This document shows positions 23,888 to 32,386 of a DNA stretch of 64,000 nucleotides, piece after piece. Source of the DNA: Terriglobia bacterium (GTDB lineage Bacteria; Acidobacteriota; Terriglobia; Terriglobales; Acidobacteriaceae). The DNA is taken from NCBI GenBank assembly GCA_020073215.1, contig JAIQFO010000003.1:62001-126000 (forward strand), given 5' to 3'. The notes below the pieces were generated by a model, which searched no databases, was not told the DNA's origin, and worked only from the letters and a program-made list of their open reading frames with translations. The position numbers were made by a program, and so were the translations under genes. How positions within the stretch are numbered: position 1 is the first letter of the stretch; every line of letters starts with the position of its first letter.

Positions 23888-24913
23888 TCAATTCGCCGGC
23901 AAGCCGGTGAAGCGGCTTCTGTAATCTGCGGGAGGAACGTGAAGAACACGCAAAAACGACCGGCGCAGGGTGGTGATGGACCCGAAGCCACAGTCGGTCA
24001 CAATCTTCTCGAGCTTATCTTGCGACTCCTCTAAGCGCCGGCGGGCCGCTTCGACTCGCAGACGCTCGACGAAACGCGCCGGGGTTGTTCCCGTATCCTG
24101 CAGGAAGACTCGGGCAAAATTGCGCGGACTCATTCCCGCCCTGGCGGCAAGCTTGTCGACGGGAAGGTCCTGCTCCAAATGGTCGAGAGCCCACGTACGG
24201 ATTTCCTCAATCTGCCTACGGTCCGAGGCCTGCAGGGATAGCGCGGTGCTGAACTGCGACTGACCTCCAGCCCTGCGCAAGTACAGGACCAACTCGCGGG
24301 CAACCTTCAGGGCCAGGGGCGACCCCAGGTCTTCCTCAACCAGAGCCAGGGCGAGATCCATTCCGGCCGTGATGCCCGCCGTCGTGTACGTGTTTCCATC
24401 CCGTATGTAGATCGGGTCCGGATCGACCGTTGTCAGCTTGGATCGTTTTGCCAGTTCCGCTGCCCATTTCCAATGAGTGGTGGCGCGTTTGCCGTCCAGA
24501 AGCCCCGCGGCAGCAAGCAGGAAGGCTCCCGTACAAATGGATCCAATGCGCCGCACTCGCTGTGCTGCCGTTCGCAGCCAGGCAAGTAACTCTTCGTCAC
24601 TGGCTGCCTTTTCGAGACCGGTCCCGCCGGCAACGAGCAGGGTATCGATAGATCCACGGAGGCTGCGGAAAGTTTCGGTTCCGGTCAGTGCCAACCCACA
24701 GTTTGTTGTCACCGTCTTGCGATGAGTCGAACTTGCCAGTACGACGTTATAAGGTCGTTTCCGCGACGGGTAATCCTGGACAAAAAGGTCCGCTGCCCGG
24801 ACGAAGACTTGAAATGGGCCCGCCACGTCGAGGATTTGCGTGCTGGGAGCGGCAAGAAAGACGATGGTTCTTGGACGCATTGCGCTTGGATCCGTCGCTT
24901 TCGAGTTCTTCAT
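23888..24913 (-). CDS. GlxA-family transcriptional regulator (DJ-1/PfpI plus AraC HTH)
   Basis: 341 residues. N-terminal DJ-1/PfpI-like sensor (about 12-190, DVAGPFQVFVRAADLF and SICTGAFLLAAAGLLDGKRA) joined to a C-terminal AraC-type double helix-turn-helix (about 235-335, DHLEQDLPVDKLAARAGMSP, then CGFGSITTLRRSFLRVLHV). Typical architecture of GlxA/FtrA/CdhR regulators, which sense amines or carnitine-like ligands. The DJ-1 nucleophile Cys is kept in the ICTGAF elbow. It reads away toward the DJ-1-YHS gene about 100 bases downstream, its most likely target. Confidence 0.9.
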   Translation of the reverse strand: MKNSKATDPSAMRPRTIVFLAAPSTQILDVAGPFQVFVRAADLFVQDYPSRKRPYNVVLASSTHRKTVTTNCGLALTGTETFRSLRGSIDTLLVAGGTGLEKAASDEELLAWLRTAAQRVRRIGSICTGAFLLAAAGLLDGKRATTHWKWAAELAKRSKLTTVDPDPIYIRDGNTYTTAGITAGMDLALALVEEDLGSPLALKVARELVLYLRRAGGQSQFSTALSLQASDRRQIEEIRTWALDHLEQDLPVDKLAARAGMSPRNFARVFLQDTGTTPARFVERLRVEAARRRLEESQDKLEKIVTDCGFGSITTLRRSFLRVLHVPPADYRSRFTGLPAN

Positions 24914-25245
24914 GGAGCCATGGTAGGGTCCGGGAAGGATGGCAGCAATGACAAAAACAGGTCATTTTCTGCCAGACCTTCCGTAGCAGAAGCCGAAAAG
25001 AAGAAGCGGCGCAAGCCGTCCGGGGCGGGCACTTGCCGTGTGGTCAGCTACTTTTCCATGACCGCAGTACCTGCATGCGGCGCACTTTTCCACCGCCCGT
25101 TTGCCCAGGCCACTGATCACCGGCCCGGGCTACGTTTCAGAGAGCGTCACGCGGCCTAGTGATGCACATCACAGAGTCCTGTGCGGTCCGGCGGTACAAG
25201 AAGGTAGCGAAACGATCCAGCCCATTCGCCATCGGGAGGCACCCC
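24914..25245. other. Divergent intergenic region with CRP/FNR-like site
   Basis: 332 bases between the GlxA regulator (minus) and the Cys-rich protein (plus). The only signal I can support is the palindrome at 25158-25173. No convincing coding frame. Confidence 0.5.
25158..25173. promoter_or_regulatory. CRP/FNR-type palindrome 1
   Basis: AGTGATGCACATCACA fits TGTGA-N6-TCACA in nine of ten consensus positions and is symmetric over GTGATG/CATCAC. Its centre is about 80 bases before the proposed start of the Cys-rich gene. GTCCTGTG follows at the same distance as it follows palindrome 2 at 32299. Confidence 0.55.
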
Positions 25246-25707
25246 TTGAATCCTGCCAAGTATCTGAGGCCGTACACGGCCGGGATGGCTGCGTTCTTAG
25301 GATTTCTCAGCTTGAGTGCTCGCGGAATTCTTCGTCGCGGCGACAAAACCACAGTTGTCATCTGTCCCACCGCAAAACTGCCGGCCGCGGTGGGACTTGA
25401 TCCCGAGCTCCGCATGGAATCCTGTTCACGCTGGCCGGAACTGCAGAGCTGCAGCCAATCCTGCATGCCACAGGTCCAATTTTCCGCCGAGGACCTGAAC
25501 GATTTCGCGGCCCGCTACGACGGCAAGAAGTGCAGTTCGTGTGGTACGCCGTTAACCCGGGACGACTGGTACAAGAGTCGGTTGGCGGTCCTTGAGATCA
25601 ACACCGGAGTGCTGGAAACTCCCGGGGTGGTTCCCCCATCCTTCTTCAGCGCCGCCGAGAGTGGCGATCCGATCTGCTCAGGCTGCTACGGCGCGAAGAG
25701 CACCTAG
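25246..25707 (+). CDS. Cys-rich protein of unknown function
   Basis: About 153 residues. A short hydrophobic segment (MAAFLGFLSLSARGI) near the N-terminus may anchor it in the membrane. The rest is Cys-rich: VICP, then CSRWPELQSCSQSC (C-x7-C-x3-C), then CSSC and CSGC. The two CxxC pairs, 59 residues apart, suggest a metal- or heme-binding or thiol-redox fold. I recall similar CSRWPE-containing conserved proteins in Acidobacteria, but no function. Start: TTG 25246 has GGGAGG six bases upstream; ATG 25285 or GTG 25159 are alternatives, though the latter lies inside the CRP-like site. It converges with the ETF operon at 25723 and may share its regulation. Confidence 0.65.
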   Translation: MNPAKYLRPYTAGMAAFLGFLSLSARGILRRGDKTTVVICPTAKLPAAVGLDPELRMESCSRWPELQSCSQSCMPQVQFSAEDLNDFAARYDGKKCSSCGTPLTRDDWYKSRLAVLEINTGVLETPGVVPPSFFSAAESGDPICSGCYGAKST

Positions 25708-25722
25708 AGTAACCCGCTTCGG

Positions 25723-26796
25723 TCAGGCTTGCTGAGGCGCGGGTTCGGGGCTGGTTCGGCTTTTCTGGGCGAGGAGTGTGTTTAATTTCGTCAGCACTTC
25801 AAACGCATCTGCCACGTAAAGCACGTCCGCTTTTCCGCGGGCCCATCCGCAGTTCGGGTCGAGATTCACGGCGCGGCGCTCGTTGATGAAGCGCCAGCCC
25901 ACGACGTGGGGCTCCTCACCATGGCAGCAAGTGGACAAACCCTTTGGATGGCGCGGCGTCGATCCGGTCTGGCCCACCTGGTTGAGATGGGTCATGAAGC
26001 CGAGTACCGTCTGACTCTCTCCCGTTTGATCGACGAGCGACTTGCTGCCGCCGAGGGATGCGCCCGACGTGCGCAGGAAGTCGAGAATCAGCGGTTCGGC
26101 TTGCTCGACGTGGGTCTTGCCGTCGGCCTGCTTCTTGGTCCAGCCTGCACCCGCGACAAACAGCAAGCGGGCATCGGGGCGGATGGTTTGTACGTCGCTC
26201 TTCGGAGCGCGGACGCCGGTGACGACCGTTCTGGTGGCTGCTTTCGGCAGGGTCACCGGAATCTGTTCGACCTGGGTCGGGCCCGCTGCCCCGAGGAACG
26301 CCGGGTGACAGCCGGACTCCAGCAACACCATCCAAGTTCGCGGGTCGCGTCGGATAACGGCTTCGATGCGCTGGCGATAGTGCCAGCGCGTGGCCCGCAC
26401 GTCTCCGTCGACGGCTTCGAGCGCTGTGACATGCGTGTCGACACAACCGTTCAGACGATGTGCCACTCCCGCCAGGACGCGCATGAAGCGTGAGGTTGCG
26501 GGCGCGAGAATCAGTTCGGCAGCGGCGGACCGGCAGAGTGCTTCCGCCGCCGCGGCATCGCTGGCGTAGCGCGCGGTGGCGAAATCTGGTCCGGCGACCG
26601 CGAGAATTCGCTCGGCTCCGGCGGTGGCGACCGTCTTCGCGGCAGCCGACACGTCCTCCCCGATTAAGCCGATGGTCAAGCGCGCGCCTAGCTGCTTGGT
26701 CAATTCCTGAGCAGCGCCTAGAACCTCATACGATGCCTTGGGGAGCGTGTTACCAGCTTCCGAAACGTGCGCCAGAAATAGAATGCTTTGTGACAT
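25723..26796 (-). CDS. etfA: Divergent electron transfer flavoprotein alpha subunit
   Basis: 357 residues. N-terminal ETF domain (ILFLAHVSEAGNTLPKASYE) and a C-terminal FAD-binding region recognisable by KSLVDQTGESQTV and HLNQVGQTG. The normal continuation LYIAVGISGAIQH is missing; instead GLSTCCHGEEPHVVGWRFIN, with a Cys-Cys pair, precedes NLDPNCGWARGKADVLYVAD. FAD binding therefore probably differs from housekeeping ETF. It carries electrons between the acyl-CoA-dehydrogenase-like protein and the ETF-quinone oxidoreductase encoded upstream. ATG 26796 gives a normal ETF start; longer versions would translate the repeat at 26814-26886. The last gene of the operon. Confidence 0.82.
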   Translation of the reverse strand: MSQSILFLAHVSEAGNTLPKASYEVLGAAQELTKQLGARLTIGLIGEDVSAAAKTVATAGAERILAVAGPDFATARYASDAAAAEALCRSAAAELILAPATSRFMRVLAGVAHRLNGCVDTHVTALEAVDGDVRATRWHYRQRIEAVIRRDPRTWMVLLESGCHPAFLGAAGPTQVEQIPVTLPKAATRTVVTGVRAPKSDVQTIRPDARLLFVAGAGWTKKQADGKTHVEQAEPLILDFLRTSGASLGGSKSLVDQTGESQTVLGFMTHLNQVGQTGSTPRHPKGLSTCCHGEEPHVVGWRFINERRAVNLDPNCGWARGKADVLYVADAFEVLTKLNTLLAQKSRTSPEPAPQQA

Positions 26797-26813
26797 CAGA
26801 GTCTTGATCTCCG

Positions 26814-26886
26814 GTACAGCCCCTAAAGGGGCATTTGATTTCGACGTCTTTATCGGCATCGCTGAAGCGATGCCCTGATACGAACC
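26814..26886. repeat. Dispersed two-hairpin repeat between etfB and etfA
   Basis: Contains GCCCCTAAAGGGGC and GGCATCGCTGAAGCGATGCC, two perfect or near-perfect hairpins, with ATTTGATTTCGA between. Both units recur, in both orientations, at 29812-29973. Confidence 0.75.
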
Positions 26887-26917
26887 TTGCTTGCCCGTGT
26901 GCGTTTGATTCAGTTGT

Positions 26918-27727
26918 CTACTTGCCAATCCATTCCGCAATCTCTTGCGCGATCTGATCGGCCGACAAGTCTTTGACCACGCGCGTCTGACGCTGTTGTT
27001 TCGGGGGGCTCGCGCTCAGGAAGTGCAATCCACCTGCCGCCAGCGGCACGGACTTCGCCCGTTGCAACGCGGGCATCACGGTGCGCATATTCGCCATCCC
27101 GATCTGAGGATTGTTGCGCGGCTCCGGCAGATTGCCGGTCGCCCAGCCGAACAACGCCGGGGGCCCCTGGCACACCGAAACCTGGTGACGTCCGCCTTCG
27201 ATGCGCTCCAGAACTTCGAACGAACCGTCGGCCTGAAAGCTGAGCTGGTCGACGCCTTGAAACTGATCGAGAATTTCGAGGCGCTCTCCGACTAACTGCA
27301 TGGTGACGCCTGCGCCTCGCGACGCCGATTCCCAACCGCCGAATACGAGCAGGCGCGCGCGATCGAGGCCGGGAATACTCTGGATGGTTTCTGCCAGCAG
27401 CGCGGCTGTCGCGTGCGCATCGGCAAAACCGCTGGCGCTCGCATCGACCGGAACCAACTCAAAACTCACGCGCTGGGCAATCGTCATCATCACTTGCTGG
27501 AGTTTTGCTTTGGGTCCCACGCTTACCAGCCAGACCTTGCTGCCCGCCGCCTTGGACGCCAGGTCAGCGGCTTCGTACAACGCATGAGCGGCCCAGGGAT
27601 CGAGCACCGCGGGAAGCATCATTTCGTTCTTGAGCGCGGGGCCGGTCGGGGTCTGGATCGGCTCCAGAGTTTGCAGCGGGTCGGGTACGATGCTGCCGCA
27701 GACTACTATGTGATATCCGTTGGCCAT
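26918..27727 (-). CDS. etfB: Divergent electron transfer flavoprotein beta subunit
   Basis: 269 residues in the ETF-beta (FixA-like) adenine-nucleotide alpha-hydrolase fold. Recognisable parts are the N-terminal strand HIVVCGSIVPDPLQTLEP, ALYEAADLASKAAGSKVWLV and the family signature PEPRNNPQIGMANMRTVMP. The nucleotide loop reads LVFGGWESASRGAGVTMQLV rather than the usual D-x-x-T-G-Q/AQVGP, so AMP or bifurcating-FAD binding cannot be assumed. AGGAGT lies four bases before the ATG. It partners the etfA gene 121 bases downstream, from which a dispersed repeat separates it. Confidence 0.82.
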   Translation of the reverse strand: MANGYHIVVCGSIVPDPLQTLEPIQTPTGPALKNEMMLPAVLDPWAAHALYEAADLASKAAGSKVWLVSVGPKAKLQQVMMTIAQRVSFELVPVDASASGFADAHATAALLAETIQSIPGLDRARLLVFGGWESASRGAGVTMQLVGERLEILDQFQGVDQLSFQADGSFEVLERIEGGRHQVSVCQGPPALFGWATGNLPEPRNNPQIGMANMRTVMPALQRAKSVPLAAGGLHFLSASPPKQQRQTRVVKDLSADQIAQEIAEWIGK

Positions 27728-27763
27728 TCGACTCCTGTCAATTCAGTAATCCACGTTTACAAG

Positions 27764-27883
27764 TGGAGAGGCGGGCGTCCCCGCCCGGCGGGCTCTCCGG
27801 CCCTCAGGGGCTAAAGCCGTGCCCTTCCCAAAACCATTTATGAGATCAGCGTCTACGAGGACGGGCGAGGCGCCCGGCTCTCC
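27764..27883. repeat. Dispersed GC-rich repeat between the ETF-QO gene and etfB
   Basis: Inverted ends GGAGAG / CTCTCC, inner hairpin CGGGCG-TCCC-CGCCCG and a GGCCCTCAGGGGCTAAAGCC unit shared with 17412-17440. Occupies nearly the whole intercistronic gap. Confidence 0.65.
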
Positions 27884-27891
27884 ATTTGCAA

Positions 27892-29772
27892 TCAGTTCAG
27901 CGCCGAGTGCAGTCCTCCTGCGCCGGCCTTGAACTCGATATTCCCCTTCGCTCCGTCGTGCTCGGCTTCGCAATTCCACAGACATGCGCCGCAGTACACA
28001 CACTTTTCGCGGTCGAAGGCAGGCACTGCGTCTTCACCGCGAGTGATCGCTTGCCCTGAGCACATTTCCACGCATAACTTAGTTTCACAGGCGCGGCAGA
28101 GTTCGGGGCGGCGAAAGATCACGTGATTCGCATAGCCGGACGGAGCTTGCACGCCCCCTCCCATGAGCAGAGCATCCTGGTGCGAGATGAGCAGCTTGCC
28201 ATCCATCGGAATCTCGGGCCAACCACAGCGGTCCATGATCCGGTCGTGCAGCGACGTGCCCTTGGCGGCGCATTCCTCCTGCATCTGCTTCAATTCGGCG
28301 GGTGAAATCCGCGACCCGAAAGTTTCCTCAAGCGAGGGCTGATGACTGGGCGCTGGCCGCGATGCTGGCGTGACTCGCCCGCCGGTCAAGCCCGCGACGG
28401 CCATGCCGATCATTCCCGTGACCACGCCCTGCTGGAATCCATTGCGCGCGTCGGCTGCGATCTTCGACTCGCGATCAACCCAGCTTTCGCGGCGGCGGCG
28501 CACATACGTCGCCTCAAGATTTTCGCGCGTAAACGCCCGTTTTTGTTCGGCGAGTTCGATGACCGCTTCCGCCAGTTGCACGCCGGTGGTCCAGGCCTCA
28601 TCCACTCCGGAGCCCGCGAGCACGTTCGTGCTGCCCGAGCCCTCACCGATGCGGGCGTAGCCATTGCCCGCTAGAAAGGGCTCGCCGTGGCGGCCCGATT
28701 CCTGCAGCGACTTCGCTCCCCACGACTTCAGCGTTCCACCTTCGAGATAACGCCACAAATAAGGATGAAGCATGAAGTGCTGGAGGTAGCGATACGCGGT
28801 GCGGACCGGACTGCGAAACCACGACGGTATAAAGATGCCAACCGAAGCCAGCCTTTCGGGATGAACGTAGAGGAAGCCGAAAATTTCCGGCTCGGGGAAA
28901 CCGATGGTGTGCAGGACGGTGCCGGGCTCCAGCCCGCTATCTTCGCGGAGTTCGACCACCATCTTCATGCCGAGCGCCCATTCGCGGGAGCCGTGGCCTT
29001 CGGGCATTCCAAGCTGCGCGTCGATTTTGCGGCCGACTGCTCCCACCGGACCGTCGCCTACTACCGTCAGCGCGGCGCGCAGGTCCATGCCGGGCGTAAA
29101 GCCTGCGTCGGGGAGTCCTTGAAGATCGGTTCCCTGATCGGCGAGGCGCACGCCGGTAACGGAGTCGGCTTCAATCAGCGGCTCGGCGACCGGCATGCCG
29201 GGCCAGATCTGTACCACGCCGGAGGCTGCCACTTGATCGCTGACCCACTGGTTGAACTGACCGAGCGACAGGATCAGGCCGTCGTGTTTCCGCATGAACG
29301 GCGGAGTGTAGGGTAGCTCGAAGGCGTCGTGCTTCAGCCCGAATGCGAAGCTTAGTGAACGCAGGACGCGGTCGGCAGCCCTGAACGCCAGAGAGCGCCG
29401 GCTGGCCCTTGTGGGATCGAGCAGGTAGACGAGCTTTTCATTCTTCACAGCTGCTGACATCGGGATCTCGGTGAGATCCACACCGGGGAAACTGCCGCGT
29501 ATTCCTCGGGCCTTGGTGACCGCGCCTGACACTCCGAAACCCAGCCCGTCGGCGCGCTCGTGGCAGATTACCTGCAGGGGGAGGCCGGGGGAGGCGGTGC
29601 TCTCCAGTCGCACCGAGCCATCCGCATTCAGCAGGCTGCGGCTGAGCGTCGTCAGGAAGCCGCCCATCGCCGGACCGAAGCCGACGCAGGCGATGTCGAC
29701 CGTCATCTGCTGACGCTCGATTGCGGACGGTTCTGAAGAAGCAGCGCTCATGAGCTTGACGTGAATCTCCAT
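27892..29772 (-). CDS. ETF-quinone oxidoreductase-like protein with fused C-terminal ferredoxin (FixCX-like)
   Basis: 626 residues. N-terminal FAD domain (VDIACVGFGPAMGGFLTTLS, a variant dinucleotide-binding motif), a middle region with GAVGRKIDAQLGMPEG and MLHPYLWRYLEGG, and FLAGNGYARIGEGSGSTNVL, typical of ETF-QO/FixC. The C-terminus holds a ferredoxin: CRACETKLCVEMC followed by CVYCGACLWNC. In many bacteria FixC and FixX are separate; here they are one protein as in mitochondrial-type ETF-QO, though the Cys spacing is bacterial-ferredoxin-like. Predicted to pass electrons from reduced ETF to the membrane quinone pool. Start 29772 or 29751 both possible. Second gene after the acyl-CoA-dehydrogenase-like gene. 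Confidence 0.82.
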   Translation of the reverse strand: MEIHVKLMSAASSEPSAIERQQMTVDIACVGFGPAMGGFLTTLSRSLLNADGSVRLESTASPGLPLQVICHERADGLGFGVSGAVTKARGIRGSFPGVDLTEIPMSAAVKNEKLVYLLDPTRASRRSLAFRAADRVLRSLSFAFGLKHDAFELPYTPPFMRKHDGLILSLGQFNQWVSDQVAASGVVQIWPGMPVAEPLIEADSVTGVRLADQGTDLQGLPDAGFTPGMDLRAALTVVGDGPVGAVGRKIDAQLGMPEGHGSREWALGMKMVVELREDSGLEPGTVLHTIGFPEPEIFGFLYVHPERLASVGIFIPSWFRSPVRTAYRYLQHFMLHPYLWRYLEGGTLKSWGAKSLQESGRHGEPFLAGNGYARIGEGSGSTNVLAGSGVDEAWTTGVQLAEAVIELAEQKRAFTRENLEATYVRRRRESWVDRESKIAADARNGFQQGVVTGMIGMAVAGLTGGRVTPASRPAPSHQPSLEETFGSRISPAELKQMQEECAAKGTSLHDRIMDRCGWPEIPMDGKLLISHQDALLMGGGVQAPSGYANHVIFRRPELCRACETKLCVEMCSGQAITRGEDAVPAFDREKCVYCGACLWNCEAEHDGAKGNIEFKAGAGGLHSALN

Positions 29773-29811
29773 TTCTGCCCGCTGTGTCTAAGCAGGCTGC
29801 TGAAACCGGGG

Positions 29812-29973
29812 CTTCGTATCGTGGCATCGCTTTAGCGATGCCGTAAGTTACTCGGAATCAAACGCCCCTTTAGGGGCTGGACTTCGAGATCCGAGTTGTT
29901 CCGACCCGGCCCCTAAAGGGGCGAATGACTTCGAAAACTTGCGGTATCGCTAAAGCGATACCCTGATACGAGC
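29812..29973. repeat. Head-to-head pair of dispersed repeats
   Basis: Two inverted copies of the 26814-26886 element, arms of about 65-80 bases. Each arm has a GCATCGCTTTAGCGATGC-like hairpin and a GCCCCTAAAGGGGC-like hairpin. The transcript could fold into one long stem between the dehydrogenase and ETF-QO genes. Confidence 0.75.
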
Positions 29974-30010
29974 CTAGGCGCTGATCGAACGACCGCTGAA
30001 AAACGGGCGG

Positions 30011-32227
30011 TCATGCGGGGTAGTCCAGCGCCTCCGGAATCATGAGCTTCGAGATTGCCTCGGCGGCCCGGTCTTTCGATAGGCGGCAGCCTGTGAGACA
30101 GGTGGCGAGCTTGGTTTGCAGCGAGAGAAACTGCTCGGCGCCGTTGCACTTCGCACAGGGTCCGGCTTTTCTGGGATGCGAGCCATCGAGTGCGATGACG
30201 TCGAGACCATAGGAACCAATGCCCGGAACAATGCCTTCGAGCGAATCCAGTTCGTCCTGTTGATAGCAGCCGCGATATCCTGCTTCGTCCCATGCGGGGT
30301 GACGGTTGTATCCAAACACCAACTCGGCGCAGATGCGGGCCACTTCTCCGCTGGCGCGCGCCGACTGCACGTGGCACAGGTCGGTCATAAAGTTCACCAG
30401 GCCAGCCAGGCCCTCGGCAACCGCGGGATCGCCTGGTCCACGGCGCTCCAGTTCGAGCGCATCGAGAATCTGGCAGCGCGCCGCCAGCAACCAGCAGAGT
30501 GCGTCGGCGAGCGGGAACGTCACCCCCTGGCGCGCGCTCTGGTAGAGACGGCCGCCGTCGGCATCTGTGCTGTGCTGCAAACGGTCGAGCGTCCACAGCC
30601 ACATTCCCATCGCCGTGGCCAGCGTGCACGCCCCGGTGCCGGGACGCTCGCTGGCGATGGCGCGCATCTCCGCAATCCACGCCTTGAACTGCGCGAGGAA
30701 AAGCGGGTTGGTCATGGTGATCGAAAGTTGGCGGCGTTGCACGGCTTCCGGTCCCTCGTAGGTCGCTTCCAGTTGCGCATCCATCCACTTGTTGCCGAGG
30801 AAGCCCGGGCAGTCTTCGGTGATACCGTAGCCGCCCATCAGGCTGACCGCCTCGCGCATCATCTGCGCGCCCCAGCCGGTGTTCCACAGTTTGGTGGCGG
30901 GGCAAAGGACGTCGGCCAGAGAATCCAGAAGAACGAAACGCAGAAGCGTGTCCGATTCGAGTTGTGCTCGATGGGGATCGCCGGCGGGCAGACGGAGCAA
31001 ATCCGCCGCCCGTTCCGACGCTTCGCGATTCGCTTTTGCGCGCGCCTTGGCGGTGATGACTCCCCGCGTAGACAACAGTTGGTCAGCCTCGCGCTCGAGC
31101 GGGTCGAGTTCATCAAAGGCCCTCGCCGCCGCAAACCCGAGCGATGTGCTGGCCTCGCCGGTCGCCCACACGTCCACCAACCGGTGCAGTGCGTCTTCGC
31201 GAGCCTGCAGCCCTAGTTCATAACGCACCGATCCTGGCGTTGCAGTCTCGGCGCCACGAAAACGCCCGCGCTGATAGCGAATGACCGGCTCGATCGCGGA
31301 GAGCAATTTCGCCGCGGTCATAACGCCCACGGTCACGCGGGTTCGGCGGAACACGGCTTCAATGATCTCGCTGTGGTTGAAGCGCGGCACGATGACGCCA
31401 TCTCTTACATCGTAGCCGCCGACGATGCGGCTGGCCGGAATGCGCAGGCTGAAAATCGGGTCGCCGGTCGAGGAAAGCTGATGCACCAGCTTGCGCGTGG
31501 GCGTGCCGCGATCGAATGTGCCCGGGTCGCCTTCTTCCAGGATCACCATGCAACTGCCCTTGATGCGCTCGTCGCCGGAATCCACCGCCGCCGTTACAAA
31601 ATTAGCAAACGCAATGTTGGTGATAAAGCGGCCGCGCTTTTCCACCTGCAACGCCGGCTCTTCTCCATCCTTCCACTCGGCGATGCGAATTTTTCCGTTG
31701 AGCATGCCCGTGTCCACCCCTACGTAAGGAATGGGCTCGGTCAGGCAGAAGGCTCCCCGCCAGGGCTTGCGATCTTCTCCGGCTTGGGGAGGTGCGGCTA
31801 ACTGCATGTACTTGGTTTGCTGCTCTGGCGTGCCCCGCTCGTGGATCGGCGACAGAGCCAGACAGCTGGCTAGGCTGGCGGTTGCGGCCCCGCCGTCTAC
31901 CCATCCCAGTTCAAACGCTACCAGCGCCAGCGCCAAGTTCTTGGGGCCGGCGATGAACCCACCCTGCTCCGGCTCCATGAACACGGCGGTGATTCCGGAC
32001 TTATCGAAAGCCTCCAGCAGTTCGGCCTTGGCGGGAGTCCAATCATGAGAATTGCGGCCGCCGCTGGCTACCAGCCGGGCCACCGGACCGCGGGCAACGG
32101 ACCGTACCGACTGCACCAGCATCTGCAGGTCATAGCGGTCCGCGAATCGCCATTGCAACTGGCGTGCGGCATCGGAAGGAAGCGTCCGCAACAATTCCGG
32201 CTTGACCGGGGTGGCAGTAGAGGCCAT
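30011..32227 (-). CDS. Large acyl-CoA dehydrogenase-like protein with Cys-rich C-terminal extension
   Basis: 738 residues, far longer than the usual 380-600. The dehydrogenase core shows the FAD/substrate segment AFCLTEPIPYVGVDTG, the helical domain with FRRTRVTVGVMTAAKLLSAI, SLMGGYGITEDCPGF and ATYEGPEAVQRRQL, where Glu of YEGPE is the likely catalytic base. After residue about 550 comes an extension with a second helical domain and a terminal cluster CAKC...CLTGC (near residues 690-720) that could bind a metal or Fe-S centre. Substrate unknown. AAGGAG precedes ATG 32227, which settles the start. First gene of an operon with ETF-QO, etfB and etfA, its evident electron acceptors. A CRP/FNR-like palindrome is centred 80 bases upstream. 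Confidence 0.85.
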   Translation of the reverse strand: MASTATPVKPELLRTLPSDAARQLQWRFADRYDLQMLVQSVRSVARGPVARLVASGGRNSHDWTPAKAELLEAFDKSGITAVFMEPEQGGFIAGPKNLALALVAFELGWVDGGAATASLASCLALSPIHERGTPEQQTKYMQLAAPPQAGEDRKPWRGAFCLTEPIPYVGVDTGMLNGKIRIAEWKDGEEPALQVEKRGRFITNIAFANFVTAAVDSGDERIKGSCMVILEEGDPGTFDRGTPTRKLVHQLSSTGDPIFSLRIPASRIVGGYDVRDGVIVPRFNHSEIIEAVFRRTRVTVGVMTAAKLLSAIEPVIRYQRGRFRGAETATPGSVRYELGLQAREDALHRLVDVWATGEASTSLGFAAARAFDELDPLEREADQLLSTRGVITAKARAKANREASERAADLLRLPAGDPHRAQLESDTLLRFVLLDSLADVLCPATKLWNTGWGAQMMREAVSLMGGYGITEDCPGFLGNKWMDAQLEATYEGPEAVQRRQLSITMTNPLFLAQFKAWIAEMRAIASERPGTGACTLATAMGMWLWTLDRLQHSTDADGGRLYQSARQGVTFPLADALCWLLAARCQILDALELERRGPGDPAVAEGLAGLVNFMTDLCHVQSARASGEVARICAELVFGYNRHPAWDEAGYRGCYQQDELDSLEGIVPGIGSYGLDVIALDGSHPRKAGPCAKCNGAEQFLSLQTKLATCLTGCRLSKDRAAEAISKLMIPEALDYPA

Positions 32228-32298
32228 GGCCTTGCTCCTTTGTGGAGTGTTCTTGCGAAGTGACCCCTCCGATTCTGCCGTCGCATGACCATCGGGTC

Positions 32299-32314
32299 TG
32301 TGACGTGCGTCATG
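32299..32314. promoter_or_regulatory. CRP/FNR-type palindrome 2
   Basis: TGTGACGTGCGTCATG, symmetric over TGACG/CGTCA, eight of ten matches to TGTGA-N6-TCACA. Centre 80 bases before the dehydrogenase start on the minus strand. Followed, as at palindrome 1, by GTCCTGTG at the same spacing. Confidence 0.55.
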
Positions 32315-32386
32315 AGGTCCTGTGACCTTGGCACATCGCTGCACCAGCGGCGTGGCGACCCGTGGGTGTCGGCGCAGCCATGCCTA

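Noticed and set aside
25159-25245. GTG start at 25159 for the Cys-rich protein
   Set aside because: It lies within the CRP/FNR-like palindrome; a TTG with a GGGAGG site exists at 25246.
32328-32345. Possible sigma-54 promoter (TGGCACATCGCTGC) before bfr
   Set aside because: The distance between the GG and GC elements is one base too short; sigma-54 spacing is strict.
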